From NCBI GenBank assembly GCA_002110485.1, contig MOWL01000006.1, forward strand, positions 1 to 64,000: a stretch of DNA of 64,000 nucleotides, in the 5' to 3' direction. The notes beneath the pieces are model-generated. The model saw nothing but the letters and a program-made list of their open reading frames with translations, was not told the DNA's origin and searched no databases. Position numbers and translations under genes: made by a program. The DNA is from Emergomyces orientalis. Lineage: Eukaryota > Ascomycota > Eurotiomycetes > Onygenales > Ajellomycetaceae. Shown piece after piece: positions 9,961 through 20,537 of this stretch (positions within the stretch are counted from its first letter, which is position 1; every line of letters starts with the position of its first letter).

Positions 9961-11310
9961 TCACACTCTAGTTGGGAATTGCTCTTGAGCTCCTGTAACC
10001 GCACTCTTCGGGTCCTTATTCCACAGATAGTTCTGGATGTCCGCCGGGCTATACTGGCAATCGGGAACTAGCTTGGCGAACTCAGCAGCCATATCTACAA
10101 GGTTGATGTGGTCTTCGTCGGTGGATGTGTACAAATGCTGGAAAATCGATTTTATTTGCTTCTCTGATGCCAGTGTAAATTCCACTTTCTTGTCCACACG
10201 TCCTGGACGGATAAGTGCTGCATCAAGTTGATCCCTGCAGTTTGTGGTCATGATCAAGACTCTCCCATCAGATGATAAGACACCGTCGATCGCGTTCAAG
10301 AGCCCGGAGAGTGATATCTGGTTGTTTTGCCTAGTGCTGTCCTCTTGTTGTATGGCTTGTGTTTTCTCGCGGTTGATTCCAGCACTGTCAATATCCTCGA
10401 TGAGAAGAACACAAGGGTGGTCTGGTAGCTGGCTACAAAGCCACTGGAGTTCATCATCGGTCATGTTTTGACCTGTCAAGCTCAACAAGTAAATATCTAG
10501 ACCAAATCTGCCCGCCAAAGCTTGCGCAAGACTGGTTTTGCCAGTTCCAGGGGGGCCATTGAATAGATAACCACGACGGTATGGTCTTTCGATTTTCTGA
10601 TATGCTGACTTGGTGTTGAGAAATTTGTGCATGTCATCGCAAATATCTTCCTTCTGTTCCTTTTCCAGGGCGATACTTTCGAGCGACCGACGACTCATTT
10701 TTTTGACAAGCTGCCATGGAATCTTAGACTGACGAAGAGGCTTGCCTCCTGGTCTGAAAATTGTAATTTTGGATTTGGTCTTGAATATGTGATGTGAGCT
10801 GACTTCCACAAGCAGTTCTTTAATTGGCTTGCAGGACCAGCCTAACACTCTCAGACTATAGCGCTCCTCGAAGTGGAACTCAAAGTTTCTCTCCGTCCGC
10901 CGAAACTGAAATATTGAGCCCTTGAATAGGAATAAACAAATTTTGTTGGGTCGAAATCGATATTCCCGAACTGCTCCAATGATTTTCCAGTCCCACACAT
11001 CTGCAGGTGCATGCTCTCCACTCCTTTGCTCACTTCTAACCCTCTGAGACAGGCATCCGGTAACCGAAGATTCCAGAAAGGTGGTTAGATGTTCATGCTC
11101 CTCGCTGCGCGGTTGAATTTCAACATCCACAGCACAGAATGTCCAGATTCCATCATATACCCAGATACAGACATAAACAAAGGCACATCCGACAATCAGG
11201 ATATGGGACAGAAGGCCCAGGTTGGGAGCTCTGCGGAACATATCAACAAATATGGAACCAGGGAATATGATATTCAAAAGAGAACCAACGAGGCTCGATG
11301 CCTGGTCCAT
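9961..11310 (-). CDS. BCS1-like AAA ATPase, block copy A
   Basis: Intronless gene of 449 residues. A transmembrane segment (about 33-52, LLSHILIVGCAFVYVCIWVY) is followed by a BCS1-like N domain and the AAA module: Walker A GPPGTGKT at 252-259, Walker B CVLLIEDID at 300-308, sensor-1 MTTN near 354 and RPGRVD at 368-373. By family it is a membrane-anchored AAA translocase; the substrate is not known. The classical mitochondrial Bcs1 is probably encoded elsewhere, because this locus is duplicated and fast evolving. The copy at 27761-29110 is very similar. From 10021 to 10560 I count five base differences, against about thirty in the next 540 bases, which suggests gene conversion of the ATPase module. 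Confidence 0.88.
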   Translation of the reverse strand: MDQASSLVGSLLNIIFPGSIFVDMFRRAPNLGLLSHILIVGCAFVYVCIWVYDGIWTFCAVDVEIQPRSEEHEHLTTFLESSVTGCLSQRVRSEQRSGEHAPADVWDWKIIGAVREYRFRPNKICLFLFKGSIFQFRRTERNFEFHFEERYSLRVLGWSCKPIKELLVEVSSHHIFKTKSKITIFRPGGKPLRQSKIPWQLVKKMSRRSLESIALEKEQKEDICDDMHKFLNTKSAYQKIERPYRRGYLFNGPPGTGKTSLAQALAGRFGLDIYLLSLTGQNMTDDELQWLCSQLPDHPCVLLIEDIDSAGINREKTQAIQQEDSTRQNNQISLSGLLNAIDGVLSSDGRVLIMTTNCRDQLDAALIRPGRVDKKVEFTLASEKQIKSIFQHLYTSTDEDHINLVDMAAEFAKLVPDCQYSPADIQNYLWNKDPKSAVTGAQEQFPTRV

Positions 11311-11485
11311 GACATCTTTGAAAAGTATGGAAGCAATGACAGGTTGGCCAGGGTTGTAGAGGAATAAAAAAAGTGAAATAAAAGCATGCTGAGAGATGGA
11401 AGACTGTAAAAGCGAACTGAGAAATTATATACAACACTGACATGAATCACAGTTTTCATGTATCCTCCACATGTCTATTATCCTA

Positions 11486-12005
11486 TCACATGGCACCAAA
11501 AGCGGGTAAACTATGATAGCATTAGACAAGAATTTGAAAGAAGGGCTAATACTGTGTTTACTTACTGAAAACCAGGAACCCAATCTGGCATGTACAATCG
11601 AAGAGCAGTAACCCCATCGCTACGAGCAATCAATTCATGGTATCGCAGATCCTGCTGATAGGGCCCCTCGCGTCCCTCACGTATTACAGTAAATGTCCCC
11701 TCTCTCAAGGTCGGCAAGTTTGGATAGTAAATTGAGATCACCGCCTTAATTTTCTGGAAATTACTGTTAGACCACCACAGCAGAAACTGATTCAGGGCGA
11801 GTTATTGTCGAACCTCGTCTGCCTGTGTATAGCTTTCTCCGGTCATCGATGTGGCCCCGGCGCCAAAACACACTCCGTTCTTTATCATCGCTATGACCCT
11901 ATCAAGGCTTAGAACGAAAGGGAAACAACCCATGACTAGAGCAGGACGATTTTCTTGGTGGATGTAGGCGACAGGGTAAGATAGGTGAGCTAGCCTAAAT
12001 GGCAA
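11486..12005 (-). CDS. Unrecognised spliced gene, 5' end not resolved
   Basis: Three exons join in frame: 12005-11814, 11753-11566 and 11510-11486. The introns have ends GTTCGA..TTCCAG with a TCTAAC branch site, and GTAAGT..TCATAG with TCTAAT. The protein includes ALVMGCFPFVLSLDRVIAMI, then GVCFGAGATSMTGESYTQADE, then ISIYYPNLPTLREGTF, and ends PDWVPGFHLPAFGAM. I do not recognise the family. There is no ATG at the left limit given; ATTTAG at 12001 may be a splice acceptor with an upstream exon inside the dispersed repeat. It could also be a gene fragment left by rearrangement. Confidence 0.4.
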
Positions 12006-12059
12006 TCTGAAGTATCGATAGCCACTCGATCTCGCAGAGGAATAATGTCAACCAACTCT

Positions 12060-12340
12060 GTATGATAATAGTAAGAACTTCGCATGCAGTGATGGGAGCA
12101 AGTTTTCTCCTTGCATGCAGGCAGTAATCCAAGTGCGAACCAACGTGGATGAGCAGTCCATATTCGACAAGGCAACGAGCGAGCGGTGAAGCATCTCTTA
12201 TAGTTAAAAGGAGTGAGGTGCAAAGTTTGGCCTCAAATAGTATCAAGGTAGTGATCCCCCGCATGAGCATGGCACGCTCAAGCTGGGCATGTATATCGCA
12301 CTTGCTGTCCCCCCCGGGTGATCTCCGCAAGTTCGTCAAT
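12060..12340. repeat. Dispersed repeat, copy 2 of 3
   Basis: It matches 7430-7800 (inverted) and 29900-30290 (same orientation), sharing the block with GCAACGAGCGAGCGGTGAAG and CTTATAG. It lies just upstream, on the minus strand, of the unrecognised spliced gene ending at 11486, so it may supply promoter or leader sequence there. Confidence 0.6.
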
Positions 12341-12601
12341 TTTTATCATCGACGCTCGATATAGGGCAACATCATAGCATCTCGGCACAGCCGTGGCGTT
12401 TTCCAGATACAAGATGGTCAGTGCATGCGGTGAAGTACTTGCTCATACCATCGTAACTTTGGTGAATACGGCTGAAAGACATGTGAAAGATGTCTTGGAT
12501 TATCCATGACTTCCTTGGAAGTGGTCCTGGCACCATCGTCGTGTAGTCTCGGGATAGCGCCACAATTTTGAGTGCCTATCAAAACGGCTTGGCTATGAGG
12601 G

Positions 12602-12655
12602 GCACTATTCCCAAAGCCGCAGCTTCCATGGAAGCTGCAGCTTTGGGAATAGTGC
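12602..12655. repeat. Near-perfect 54-bp palindrome
   Basis: The left arm GCACTATTCCCAAAGCCGCA..TTCC and the right arm GGAAGCTG..TTTGGGAATAGTGC form two 26-base arms with one mismatch around a 2-base centre. It lies about 80 bases before the start codon of the gene at 12735. It could extrude as a cruciform or form an RNA hairpin. Confidence 0.85.
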
Positions 12656-12734
12656 AAATGGCTGCATTTAGCATTTAGTATGTTCGTACGCCGCCTCTTT
12701 TGGATCAGAGACACAGTTGTTCGGACCCACGATC

Positions 12735-13914
12735 ATGGCAAGTAAATATCGATTGGTGCCATTTAACGGCAGCGACGATGCCTACATCCGCTTCCTTGAA
12801 CACTGGCTAACTACGCTGCTCCCTCCCCAAGCTTTCCAGTCCCATCAACTGGACAGCATTCTCAGTCAAAGCGAGAAGTCGGATGGTTCCAAATGCACCG
12901 TACCAGACCAGAAACAAGCCAAGTTTATCCTCTGGAACCCAGACAAGCAGACGGACAAACAACCGGAGCAAACCCCTCAACGATGGCAACTACAATTGAA
13001 TGAGTTGATCAAAGATATCCCGGATATCACGAAATGGGCTGATTTGAGAAGGGTTCACGGCTTTAGTACCATCGAGGAAAACCATGCGGCGATTGATCTA
13101 CTCCTCGGAAAATCCAACGGCGTGAAGCTGAAGAGAGTAGATACACCATCGCCCATCCCTAATTGTTCGAGATTTCCCACATGGGCGGCGAACTCATATA
13201 AGTACGCTGTTCAAACAGGGTACTTGGACGTGGAGTCAAAGCTTGGTCTGAAGACGGCGCGCTTTCGCAAGTTTATTATCGTCTTAAATTGTGACATAAT
13301 GCTCAAGATGGGGGTATCGGTAGACGTTGTCGATACTATAATGCAACAAAGCATTAGTCCTACTAAGCATAGAAACCTGCAAGTGTATCGTCGCGGGATC
13401 CGCTGGGTGAACACATGCATTAGGATCCTCTCTGAAAATGGATGGGGCAGTCGAGCGGAGGAGGTTTTCTTTCTAAGTGCGTTTCCGCCTGGATCGGTTG
13501 GAAACTACCGCTAACCCGTGATAGACAACCGAGAAATAAGCTATTATGGGCGCATTTCCTCAGATAAGGCGAGCGTTGAGTACTTCACTGAGCGAAAGAA
13601 AATAACAGGGACAGCTCCGGAGGAAGTACCCGGGTGGATACCGATCTCTATCCCGTGTATCATCAAACGCCTGGGTGGCCAATCCATTTCGTGAGTCCAT
13701 CTGTTAATCTGCAGTTGACGAGTGCTAATATGCTTCCAGATTAGGTGACATCTGCGACATTCTACAGTATAACTACGAGACGGTGGGTAAGACGTACCGC
13801 CAGTTTTACATGCCGGAGGACGAAAATATGGCCTACGATCCGATGCTCTACGATGGTTCAGGTTGTGATCCACTCTTCGATCCTCTCTTCGATCCTCTCT
13901 TCAGCACAGAGTGA
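12735..13914 (+). CDS. Orphan protein with C-terminal DPLF repeats
   Basis: The first true ATG is 12735 (ATCATGGCAAG). Three exons, 12735-13476, 13525-13690 and 13740-13914, are joined by introns of 48 and 49 nt (GTGCGT..GATAG and GTGAGT..TTCCAG, with GCTAAC and GCTAAT branch sites) and give 360 residues in frame. The N-terminal half has WLTTLLPPQAFQSHQLDSIL, and the middle has LNCDIMLKMGVSVDVVDTIM. The tail is acidic and repetitive: MAYDPMLYDG followed by DPLFDPLFDPLFSTE. A DPLF end also closes the gene at 15380-15931. No known domain is recognised; signal peptide and membrane segments are absent. The short acidic-aromatic repeats could be a docking or activation motif, which is speculation. 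Confidence 0.65.
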
Positions 13915-14049
13915 TCTGTATAGCACATTAAGTATATTAGGAACCACCGTCCTGGCGGTATGATATGAAACAACCAAGAGAATAATAACTGATATCCATG
14001 CTTGGTTCAAGTTTCTTCAAAGGTAATAATTTTCTAAGGAAGATAAATA

Positions 14050-14795
14050 CTAGCGGATGTAATTTCCTTCTCGCCGGGATACTGGCATCCAGATACCAAC
14101 CCCTCCCCCGGTCTGCGGATACTCTATCGTTAGTTCTGCAGACATAATTAATATTTCATTTGGTCGAAGACGGATCGGGGTAGCTTTGGTACGATCTATA
14201 TTGCCCCTCGTCATTTTGTGGGAACCTTCCACAATGCGAAATAGACCATTGCCATCGTTGAGCCCTTCAGTCGTTACCGGGCAGTATATGTAGGCTGTGC
14301 TGGGGCGGCCAGCGGTGTAACGCCGCAGCTTGGTTTCGTTTCTCGCCCAGAATATAACTTTTAGCATGGCTTTATCTGCTTCGCAAAAAGAGCAGCCGAG
14401 GACATCTTGGAAGAAAGGGTTCAATTCCGGATCGGACGGGTCGGAAAACTGATATGCGTCAGCGTCGAATTATCATTTCTGATATAGTCAACACCTACAT
14501 CGATCCCATAATGCAGCAATGCTTCACTGGCCTCACCTCCGTCAATTGGAACGCCAGGCAGCGCCAGCGTGCTTCTCTGCAGGTTCTGGAACCTCACCTT
14601 CCCGATTTCATTCTCTAATGCTTCGAATAGCTTTTTTGGTGGGAACTCATCATCTTCCTGCAGTTTATCTTTTTTCCGCTGGATGATGATATATCCTCGA
14701 TCCTGGGCCATGCCTGTAACGATCGCCTTTTCTGTTTTATTTCGCTTTGTACCGTAGGCGTTCTCATTCTCTATTTTGCGCTTTTGGATAACCAT
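14050..14795 (-). CDS. Orphan protein with weak similarity to dioxygenase-like beta-helix folds
   Basis: Exon 1 is 14795-14499 and exon 2 is 14448-14050, joined by a 50-nt intron (GTAGGT..ATATCAG, GCTGAC branch site). The 231-residue product starts MVIQKRKIENENAYGTKRNK, a basic, possibly nuclear-localising end. Toward the C-terminus NGLFRIVEGSHKMTRG, then ATPIRLRPNEILIM and a glycine-rich stretch look like the G-L-x-V-x-x-G-S-H segment and following strands of phytanoyl-CoA-dioxygenase-like proteins. The usual HxD iron ligands are not visible, so it may be a non-catalytic relative or unrelated. It is the convergent neighbour of the gene at 12735. Confidence 0.55.
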
Positions 14796-14879
14796 TTTAC
14801 CCCTCACTTTGTGTCTGTGGCCTAAATTGCTCTCTGTAGCTCAGAGTCTTCGGATCAATAGTTTTTCCAAGGCCAGTCG

Positions 14880-15260
14880 CTACAAACAGTTTCTCCACCT
14901 CTGTTGGGATACAGCTGAATTATATAGTATCTTCCTTGAACCGTCCATATTGCAATAATTTTCCTTTGATCTTTGTAGGCGCCGGATATGAAAGTCAGGT
15001 GTGCTTATACAGAAGGAGAGAGAATTTTCTGAACTTTTTTCAGAAAGCGGTATCCGTCCAGCCAAGCAATCTCCATGTTTGTATGCTTGGACATACCATT
15101 TCGCTTGCATATCCACAGCCGAGTGCAATGGCATGTCTGTACGAACCTCCGCGTTTTTGTTATTATTGCATGATGGGACTGTGTTTACGAACGGAGGGTA
15201 GATTTCTGTGGGTTTACAGAGAGGGGTCTTGGATGGCATGCCTTCAGGTTCATTGCTCAT
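14880..15260 (-). CDS. Possible small orphan gene
   Basis: The open frame from ATG 15260 reads MSNEPEGMPSKTPLCKPTEI and continues about 126 residues with no recognisable motif. Composition is plausible for coding, but no intron or homologue supports it. It lies between two better supported minus-strand orphan genes. Confidence 0.25.
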   Translation of the reverse strand: MSNEPEGMPSKTPLCKPTEIYPPFVNTVPSCNNNKNAEVRTDMPLHSAVDMQAKWYVQAYKHGDCLAGRIPLSEKSSENSLSFCISTPDFHIRRLQRSKENYCNMDGSRKILYNSAVSQQRWRNCL

Positions 15261-15379
15261 AACTAAAAGTAGGCTAGAGTATCCAATCATGTCCACTTCA
15301 TCGCTGATAAATCAACATCAACATCCATTAGGGAAGAAGATAGGCCTTCACAGCAATTTACAAGTGGAAAGCAGCAGCT

Positions 15380-15931
15380 TCAGCACTGTTCAAAGAGAGG
15401 ATCTATATCACCTCTTGAATCATCAAGGAATAAAGGATCATATGGTGAAGCCATAGAGTCAGGGTGTGGCTTCTGCTCACGTTCACTGGGAAACAGTCGG
15501 TATTTCTCGGCAGTGGACAGCTGGTGTTTCTCCTCCTTGGGCTGTTGCTCTAAGTGATTCGGTTCAGTACTCCTGTCTACCTGACTAAATGACGGTTAGC
15601 AAGGAAAATACCGTGAGTCATTTTAGAGACATACTCTTCCGGAACGTCCTTGTCACCCCCAGAGCCAGTAAAATCTCGTCTCTTGCTCCCATCTTCGGCC
15701 GTCCGACGAGTAGGGGAATTGGGAGGTGGTTTGGAAGGCCTGACAACGCTCAGCAAGGAAAATATATGAGAGAATTCTATAGGCATACTCTTCCGAAACC
15801 TTTTTGTCATTCCTTGAGCTGATAAGAACTGGTCCCTTGTTCCCAGTATCGACCATCCCATGGGTAGGGGTGTTTGGACGTGTTTGGGCATCTCTGATAT
15901 CGGAGCTGTTGGTGATTGTAGGTATGGACAT
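15380..15931 (-). CDS. Orphan protein with duplicated intron-exon unit and DPLF tail
   Basis: Exons 15931-15789, 15739-15635 and 15584-15380 are joined by introns of 49 and 50 nt and give 150 residues in frame. Both introns begin right after the codons for E-E (GAAGA|GTATG) and share the stretch TTTTCCTTGCT before the acceptor, and the exon ends NDKKVSEE and GDKDVPEE match. A unit of exon end plus intron therefore appears to have been tandemly duplicated inside the gene. The protein ends SPYDPLFLDDSRGDIDPLFEQ and C, which recalls the DPLF tail of the gene at 12735. There is no recognised domain; the protein is polar and probably disordered. Further upstream exons cannot be excluded. Confidence 0.5.
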
Positions 15932-17099
15932 CGTGATGGACAAAGACGGAGTGACGAAGTGTGAAGACTTTCGGATATGGAAATTCAGCGTTGGATTTGA
16001 AGGCTTGCTTGAATGTTCGAACACAGCCCGTTCATGCCTCAGGAGTCTGAGGAAATTGCCTCCTTTTATGCTAGGTGCCGGGTCTCTACTATCGACCACG
16101 CTTCCACCAACTGAGTCAAGTTGAACCGTCTCATCGCATATCTAGATGCAGGAAGATCATGCGAGGCACATTGCGCCCCGCGCCATTGATACCTTGCGTT
16201 ATTGTCTTCGGTGCGAATTGTGGACGCAAGAAAGGTAATTTGCGAGACCTCGGCGCCAGGGATGCGCCATCAGTTGACACCTGTTAGCCGCTAGAAATTT
16301 TTGCTGGTAGACAGGCCGGGTAAAGACAGATCAGATGTAAGATTTGTTGCTTGTGAACCCAGGCGCGCGCGACCAAAAGTAAAGAATCATGTTGTAATGT
16401 GCAGGGGTTGCAGTAGTGGGATATCTCTTTCAATGTCTGCACAGTGGGTAGCAAAGGGGCTCTAAAAATAGGTAATAGCGCCACAGTTTGACTGTACTGT
16501 AGATGTCTGACGAGCGCCTGGCTTTGGCAAATTGAGACAAAATACCCTTGACGCCCAATTCTTAGCTCCATTAAACATTTGTCGATGACGTTTACCACAG
16601 CGTTGGACTCTGCCTCACGCGAGAGAGTCGGGTTAAATGAAGCACCAATTTAATTAGTACGACTGGCGTTAAAAGGTAATTGTCATCAATTAGAGTTCGA
16701 TATCACGTGAGAAGACATGCCAAGGTTCAAGTACGTGTTTGGCCGCCTATCGATGAGGGTTGGGCGCACAAGGGATCCTCGGGAAGGATTTGGCGAATAT
16801 GCACACTGGCGAATCAGCTTCCATATCCTACTGCACAACCCCGCCCTTAATGCTGAAAAATGCCTAATTTGGGCGAAATGTGTAAAATGAACCTTGTTGC
16901 CCAATTCCCAACATGTCCTTATAAAAATTGGGATATCCTGTCTTCAGAGGAAGAGAATTTTTATCTCGAGCACCCCGCTTATGATAATTTCTAAAACACT
17001 GGAGGTAGCTGTCCATTCCAATAAAACCGGACAAAATTTTCAACATTCAAACTTTAACACATCTCTTTCATATACGTCACAAAACGCTCCCTCAGCATT
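15932..17099. other. Intergenic, no gene seen
   Basis: Both strands show only short frames without motifs. The right end is the upstream region of the gene at 17100. Confidence 0.45.
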
Positions 17100-18542
17100 A
17101 TGACAACAGCCAGCCTGACTGCACAGCTGGAAACTCTATTGGGACGAGTTGAAGGTGTGTGCAGCAAATTCCGAAAAGCCAAAATTCGCCCTACAACCAG
17201 CCAGATCGAGCTATTTCAAAGTTTAGCTAGCAAAATTACTGAAGCAACCGCGGAGTTGTCCGAAGCAATCCAAGCATTAACAGCGTCGCGACCCACTGGC
17301 GAAGGTATCAAAATTTTAAGTCAAGCCCGGTCATCCATAGAGAACATTACAGAAGGCCAACTGAGCGTAACGATACTCAAGAGAAATCTCCTTTTGATCT
17401 TCGAAGGCCCGAGCGATTCAGCTCTCGATTCCAATCAGACAAAAGCAAGAAAGAATACAGTTCGGGAGAGATGCAAAACAATCCGCGGCCTTCACCCCGA
17501 CACTGTAGTGACTTGGGCTATAATCTTTCCACCTTCTGTATGGGCAACGAGTTCCATGTCAGGCAACACGTTCGACTATCTTGTTGGGGAATTGGAGTCT
17601 GAAGAGATCCATCAATGGCCGGGAACTATTGGTGTTGTTCTGAATACTCTCGGAGCCGAGGAACCATTGAAAAGATACCGTGAGTATCAGAAGTTTGTTG
17701 AAGGTTAGATACCATTGGGTGAAAACCTACATGAAGAAACTGACATACAATTAGCATTTGATGAAATGGTCGGACAACAAAAAAAAAGGAAGCACGTCGA
17801 GGATAGACCTGGAGACACGTACCAAGGCATCGCAAACAGACGTAAGATTTACGGGTTGAACGATCAACCAGTGGATTTGCCCTTCGAAATGAAAAAGCGA
17901 AAGGGAGAACTTGAAAATGATGACCTCCCCACCAAAACATACTCAACGACTAACTCCACGAACGAGATTTCTTGCGACGAGGACCCGGGAAGGCTTATGG
18001 CAGTATCCGAAATCGCAAGATTTCCCCCTGCGCCGGAACAGCAGTTATTCGAGAATGCTTCGTTGCAAGGGGTTGCGAATATCTTTACTCAACACCTGGG
18101 TCCCGCAATCAGAAGAGTTACAGTCCAGAACGAATTGAAAGCTGCTGTGACGACGGTCTTTCCTATCTGGGCAGGAACGGTTGACTGTCTTATGAGCCTG
18201 GAAGTCAGCCAATGTAGCGTGGAATGGCTTGCTATGGCTCTGTTCAACGCGAAAGTGAAACGGGCGGATCAAGTTCAGCATGCTGTCCTAAACGATGTCA
18301 CTCTGATCATACCTAATTCCGAAGCTACTTTGAAAGGAGTCTCAGATGAGGCCATCGCTAATGTATTTGGTCCTGAGATACATGATGCAATCACTGAAAG
18401 CCCCATACGCAGGAAGGAATTGGAGGAAGGAATGCGTGTAACGGAATGTGTGTCAATGATACTCACAAGGGATGGGGCTATCATCAATCTGGCTCTTGGC
18501 TTAGACGGAGGAGTTAAAATACAAAACAAGCTATATACGTAG
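17100..18542 (+). CDS. Orphan family protein (TIRGL family), long member
   Basis: Two exons, 17100-17703 and 17755-18542, are joined by a 51-nt intron (GTTAGA..CAATTAG) and give 463 residues. Residues 1-110 are helical and glutamate/alanine-rich. A central segment reads CKTIRGLHPDTVVTWAIIFP, followed by PSVWATSSM and a W-P-G motif. This block is shared with the gene at 21465 (IKTVRGLCESYPDAVIALS, YPTKVWTESS, WPHEI), so the two define a small local family. Basic stretches QQKKRKH and MKKRKGE after the intron could be nuclear signals. The C-terminal 180 residues have no match here. Function is unknown. Confidence 0.6.
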
Positions 18543-18571
18543 AATGCTAGTTGTGCCGTTGTTATACTAAG

Positions 18572-19255
18572 TTACTCTTCCTTCACTTTCCCGTCGGTGA
18601 CGTACAGTTTAGTACCGGATTCGACCAGTCCCTGCCCATTAGGCATGCTAACAAGCTGCCTAAACTTCTCCTTCCCTTCGCCGTCTCTCTCAAGGACAGT
18701 AACATTGCAACCTTTCCAGTATACCATCTGACCTCTGCCAGTAATCATTGTAACACGGTTCACATCGACACTCTCGAAATCTATTGACGAATCGAGAACT
18801 TTCGCTTCGAAAGCCTATTGAGATATTAGATGTGAAACAACCACGAATGCAGGGGCTTACCATCAAGAATTCCTCTTTCTGGACCCTGCTCTATTGGGAA
18901 TAGATCTAGACAATCCGAGTCGCCGCTTGGGGCTACTCTATCTGAGTACTGAGCGATGAGGTAACAAGTAGGATGAATACGGCGGCTGAAGTTATGTGGG
19001 GTTCCTGAATTTGACAAGACCAGAAGAAAGGCCGTTTGCGTTTGTAGGAGTCCTGACGAAATAATGAGATCAATGAATTTGGAGGCAACGTGAGACTGGG
19101 GAGTGACAAAACCCATAACATCGGCGATGGGATCGTCCAAGCTGGTTATCGGTCGCAATGTGCAGAACTGATAGGAAGTCAAGTAAAATATATCACTTAA
19201 CGGCCATTCAATAACATGGTAAATGTTGCTGCCCAACCTCGGGAGAGTACGTCAT
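18572..19255 (-). CDS. Unrecognised spliced gene, 185 residues
   Basis: The model uses exons 19255-19238, 19167-18861 and 18804-18572, in frame over 558 nt. The second intron (GTAAGC..TTCGAAG with TCTAAT branch site) is convincing. The first has an unusual GTTGGG donor, so the short first exon (MTYSPE) is a guess. The protein includes ITSLDDPIADVMGFVTPQSH, SRRIHPTCYLIAQYSDRV and a C-terminal half with VTMITGRGQMVYWKGCNVTV. No domain is recognised. It converges on the gene at 17100, with the two stop codons 30 bases apart. Confidence 0.5.
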
Positions 19256-19885
19256 TACTAGTGGAAACAAGGAGCAGATTTTATTGCTGTTCTCTTTGCC
19301 CCACCCATGGGGCAAGAGTCACATGCACACCACCTTTTCGCAACTTTTTGACAGCAGTTTCGCTTTGGAAACGTAAAAAACAAATCATTCGACATGCGCT
19401 TGTTCCCCCGATACAAAAATCTAAATCCCCTCTTTGCAATCCCTCATCACCAGGAAACAATTGTACAAAATACTGTAATCCAGTTTGACTTAAGCCGCCA
19501 AAAGTACCATTCCATCCTAGTCACAACACATGATATTTCATTTTAATAGGGTTTACTAGCCTTGTTTTTAGACAGTACGAAAAAAAGTGAGGCCGAAGAA
19601 GAGTGATTACCAATACCTGATGCATCTTCCATGGCAGCCAGCACGCGGGTGTACAGTTGAATGTGGAACGTGGTTTTAAATCTCGGCCGGAAAAACCTTC
19701 GGCGTGGTTTTAAATTAAAACCATTGCACCTGCTCATTAAAACTACATATACTAGCCAGAGCTCACACATCTCCCACACACTCTTGATGATACTCACAGC
19801 AGGAATCCGTTACCCCCGACATTCCCGCCATCTCCAAACCCTATGTAAGCAGTCATTTGGAAGCTCCGCGCAATCTGATACTGAG

Positions 19886-20537
19886 TCAATGACTACTCCA
19901 ACGAAATTGAGTAGAAGGGCGAAACAATACCGAAGGCTTATCCTCGCGCAAGCTGATAGACCTAACATCTCCCACAATTTCTCGCAGCGCGTCAAGCAAC
20001 GCCTCAGACTTGATATCAACAAAGGTCTTAGTTTCCTTAGTCATCCTGTCTGATATGCTATCAGCAACCAAATATGAACAGGATCTGAGATTATATTTCT
20101 TACCAAGCTGGTTCCGGACAACAAATATATACTGGTCAAGATCATCAAATGCGTTGTCCTCTCTCACGGAGTCCACAATCTTATACTTTGAGTTATCCTT
20201 GTCCCACCTAGCTGGCAGTGAGCATAAAAGGCATCAAGGCACTGAATGACGGGACGTACACTTCGTGGACTTCACGGTACTCGAACTTTGATGCTCGAGC
20301 TTTCTCCTCGTCGCCTTCTTTGTTCTTGTTTGTCTCCGGTTTAGTATCTTCATTTGGCGTTGAAGAATCTGATGACTGCTTGGCTTGAAGAAGAACATCC
20401 ATGAAAAGTTCTCGCAGTTGTTCCATTGTAACGGGCTGCGGAGGGTTTGCGTGGTTAGGGCTACATGGAGGTGTTTGGGGGCGAAGGGGTGAAGGGGGAG
20501 GAGCTTTGATTCCGTTATACTTTGTGGTTTTGGACAT
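19886..20537 (-). CDS. Lone N-terminal module of a DUF7025-type AAA ATPase family
   Basis: Exons 20537-20260, 20207-20104 and 20049-19886 (introns of 52 and 54 nt) give 181 residues. After a proline-rich start (PPPSPLRPQTPPCSPNH), the segment KFEYREVHEVWDKDNSKYKI, then DDLDQYIFVVRN, FVDIKSEALLDALREIV, and DVRSISLREDKPSV follows the N-terminal module that, to my knowledge, precedes an AAA ATPase core in large fungal proteins. Here the frame stops soon after EDKPSV and no Walker motifs follow. It is either a truncated gene or a stand-alone module. The splice sites and frame are intact, so decay is not obvious. Confidence 0.65.

Noticed and set aside
9707..9964. Hydrophobic frame beside the AAA gene, also near 27565-27804
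   Set aside because: Reading frame and ends are not conserved between the two copies, and it overlaps the AAA gene end; it looks like 3' flank.
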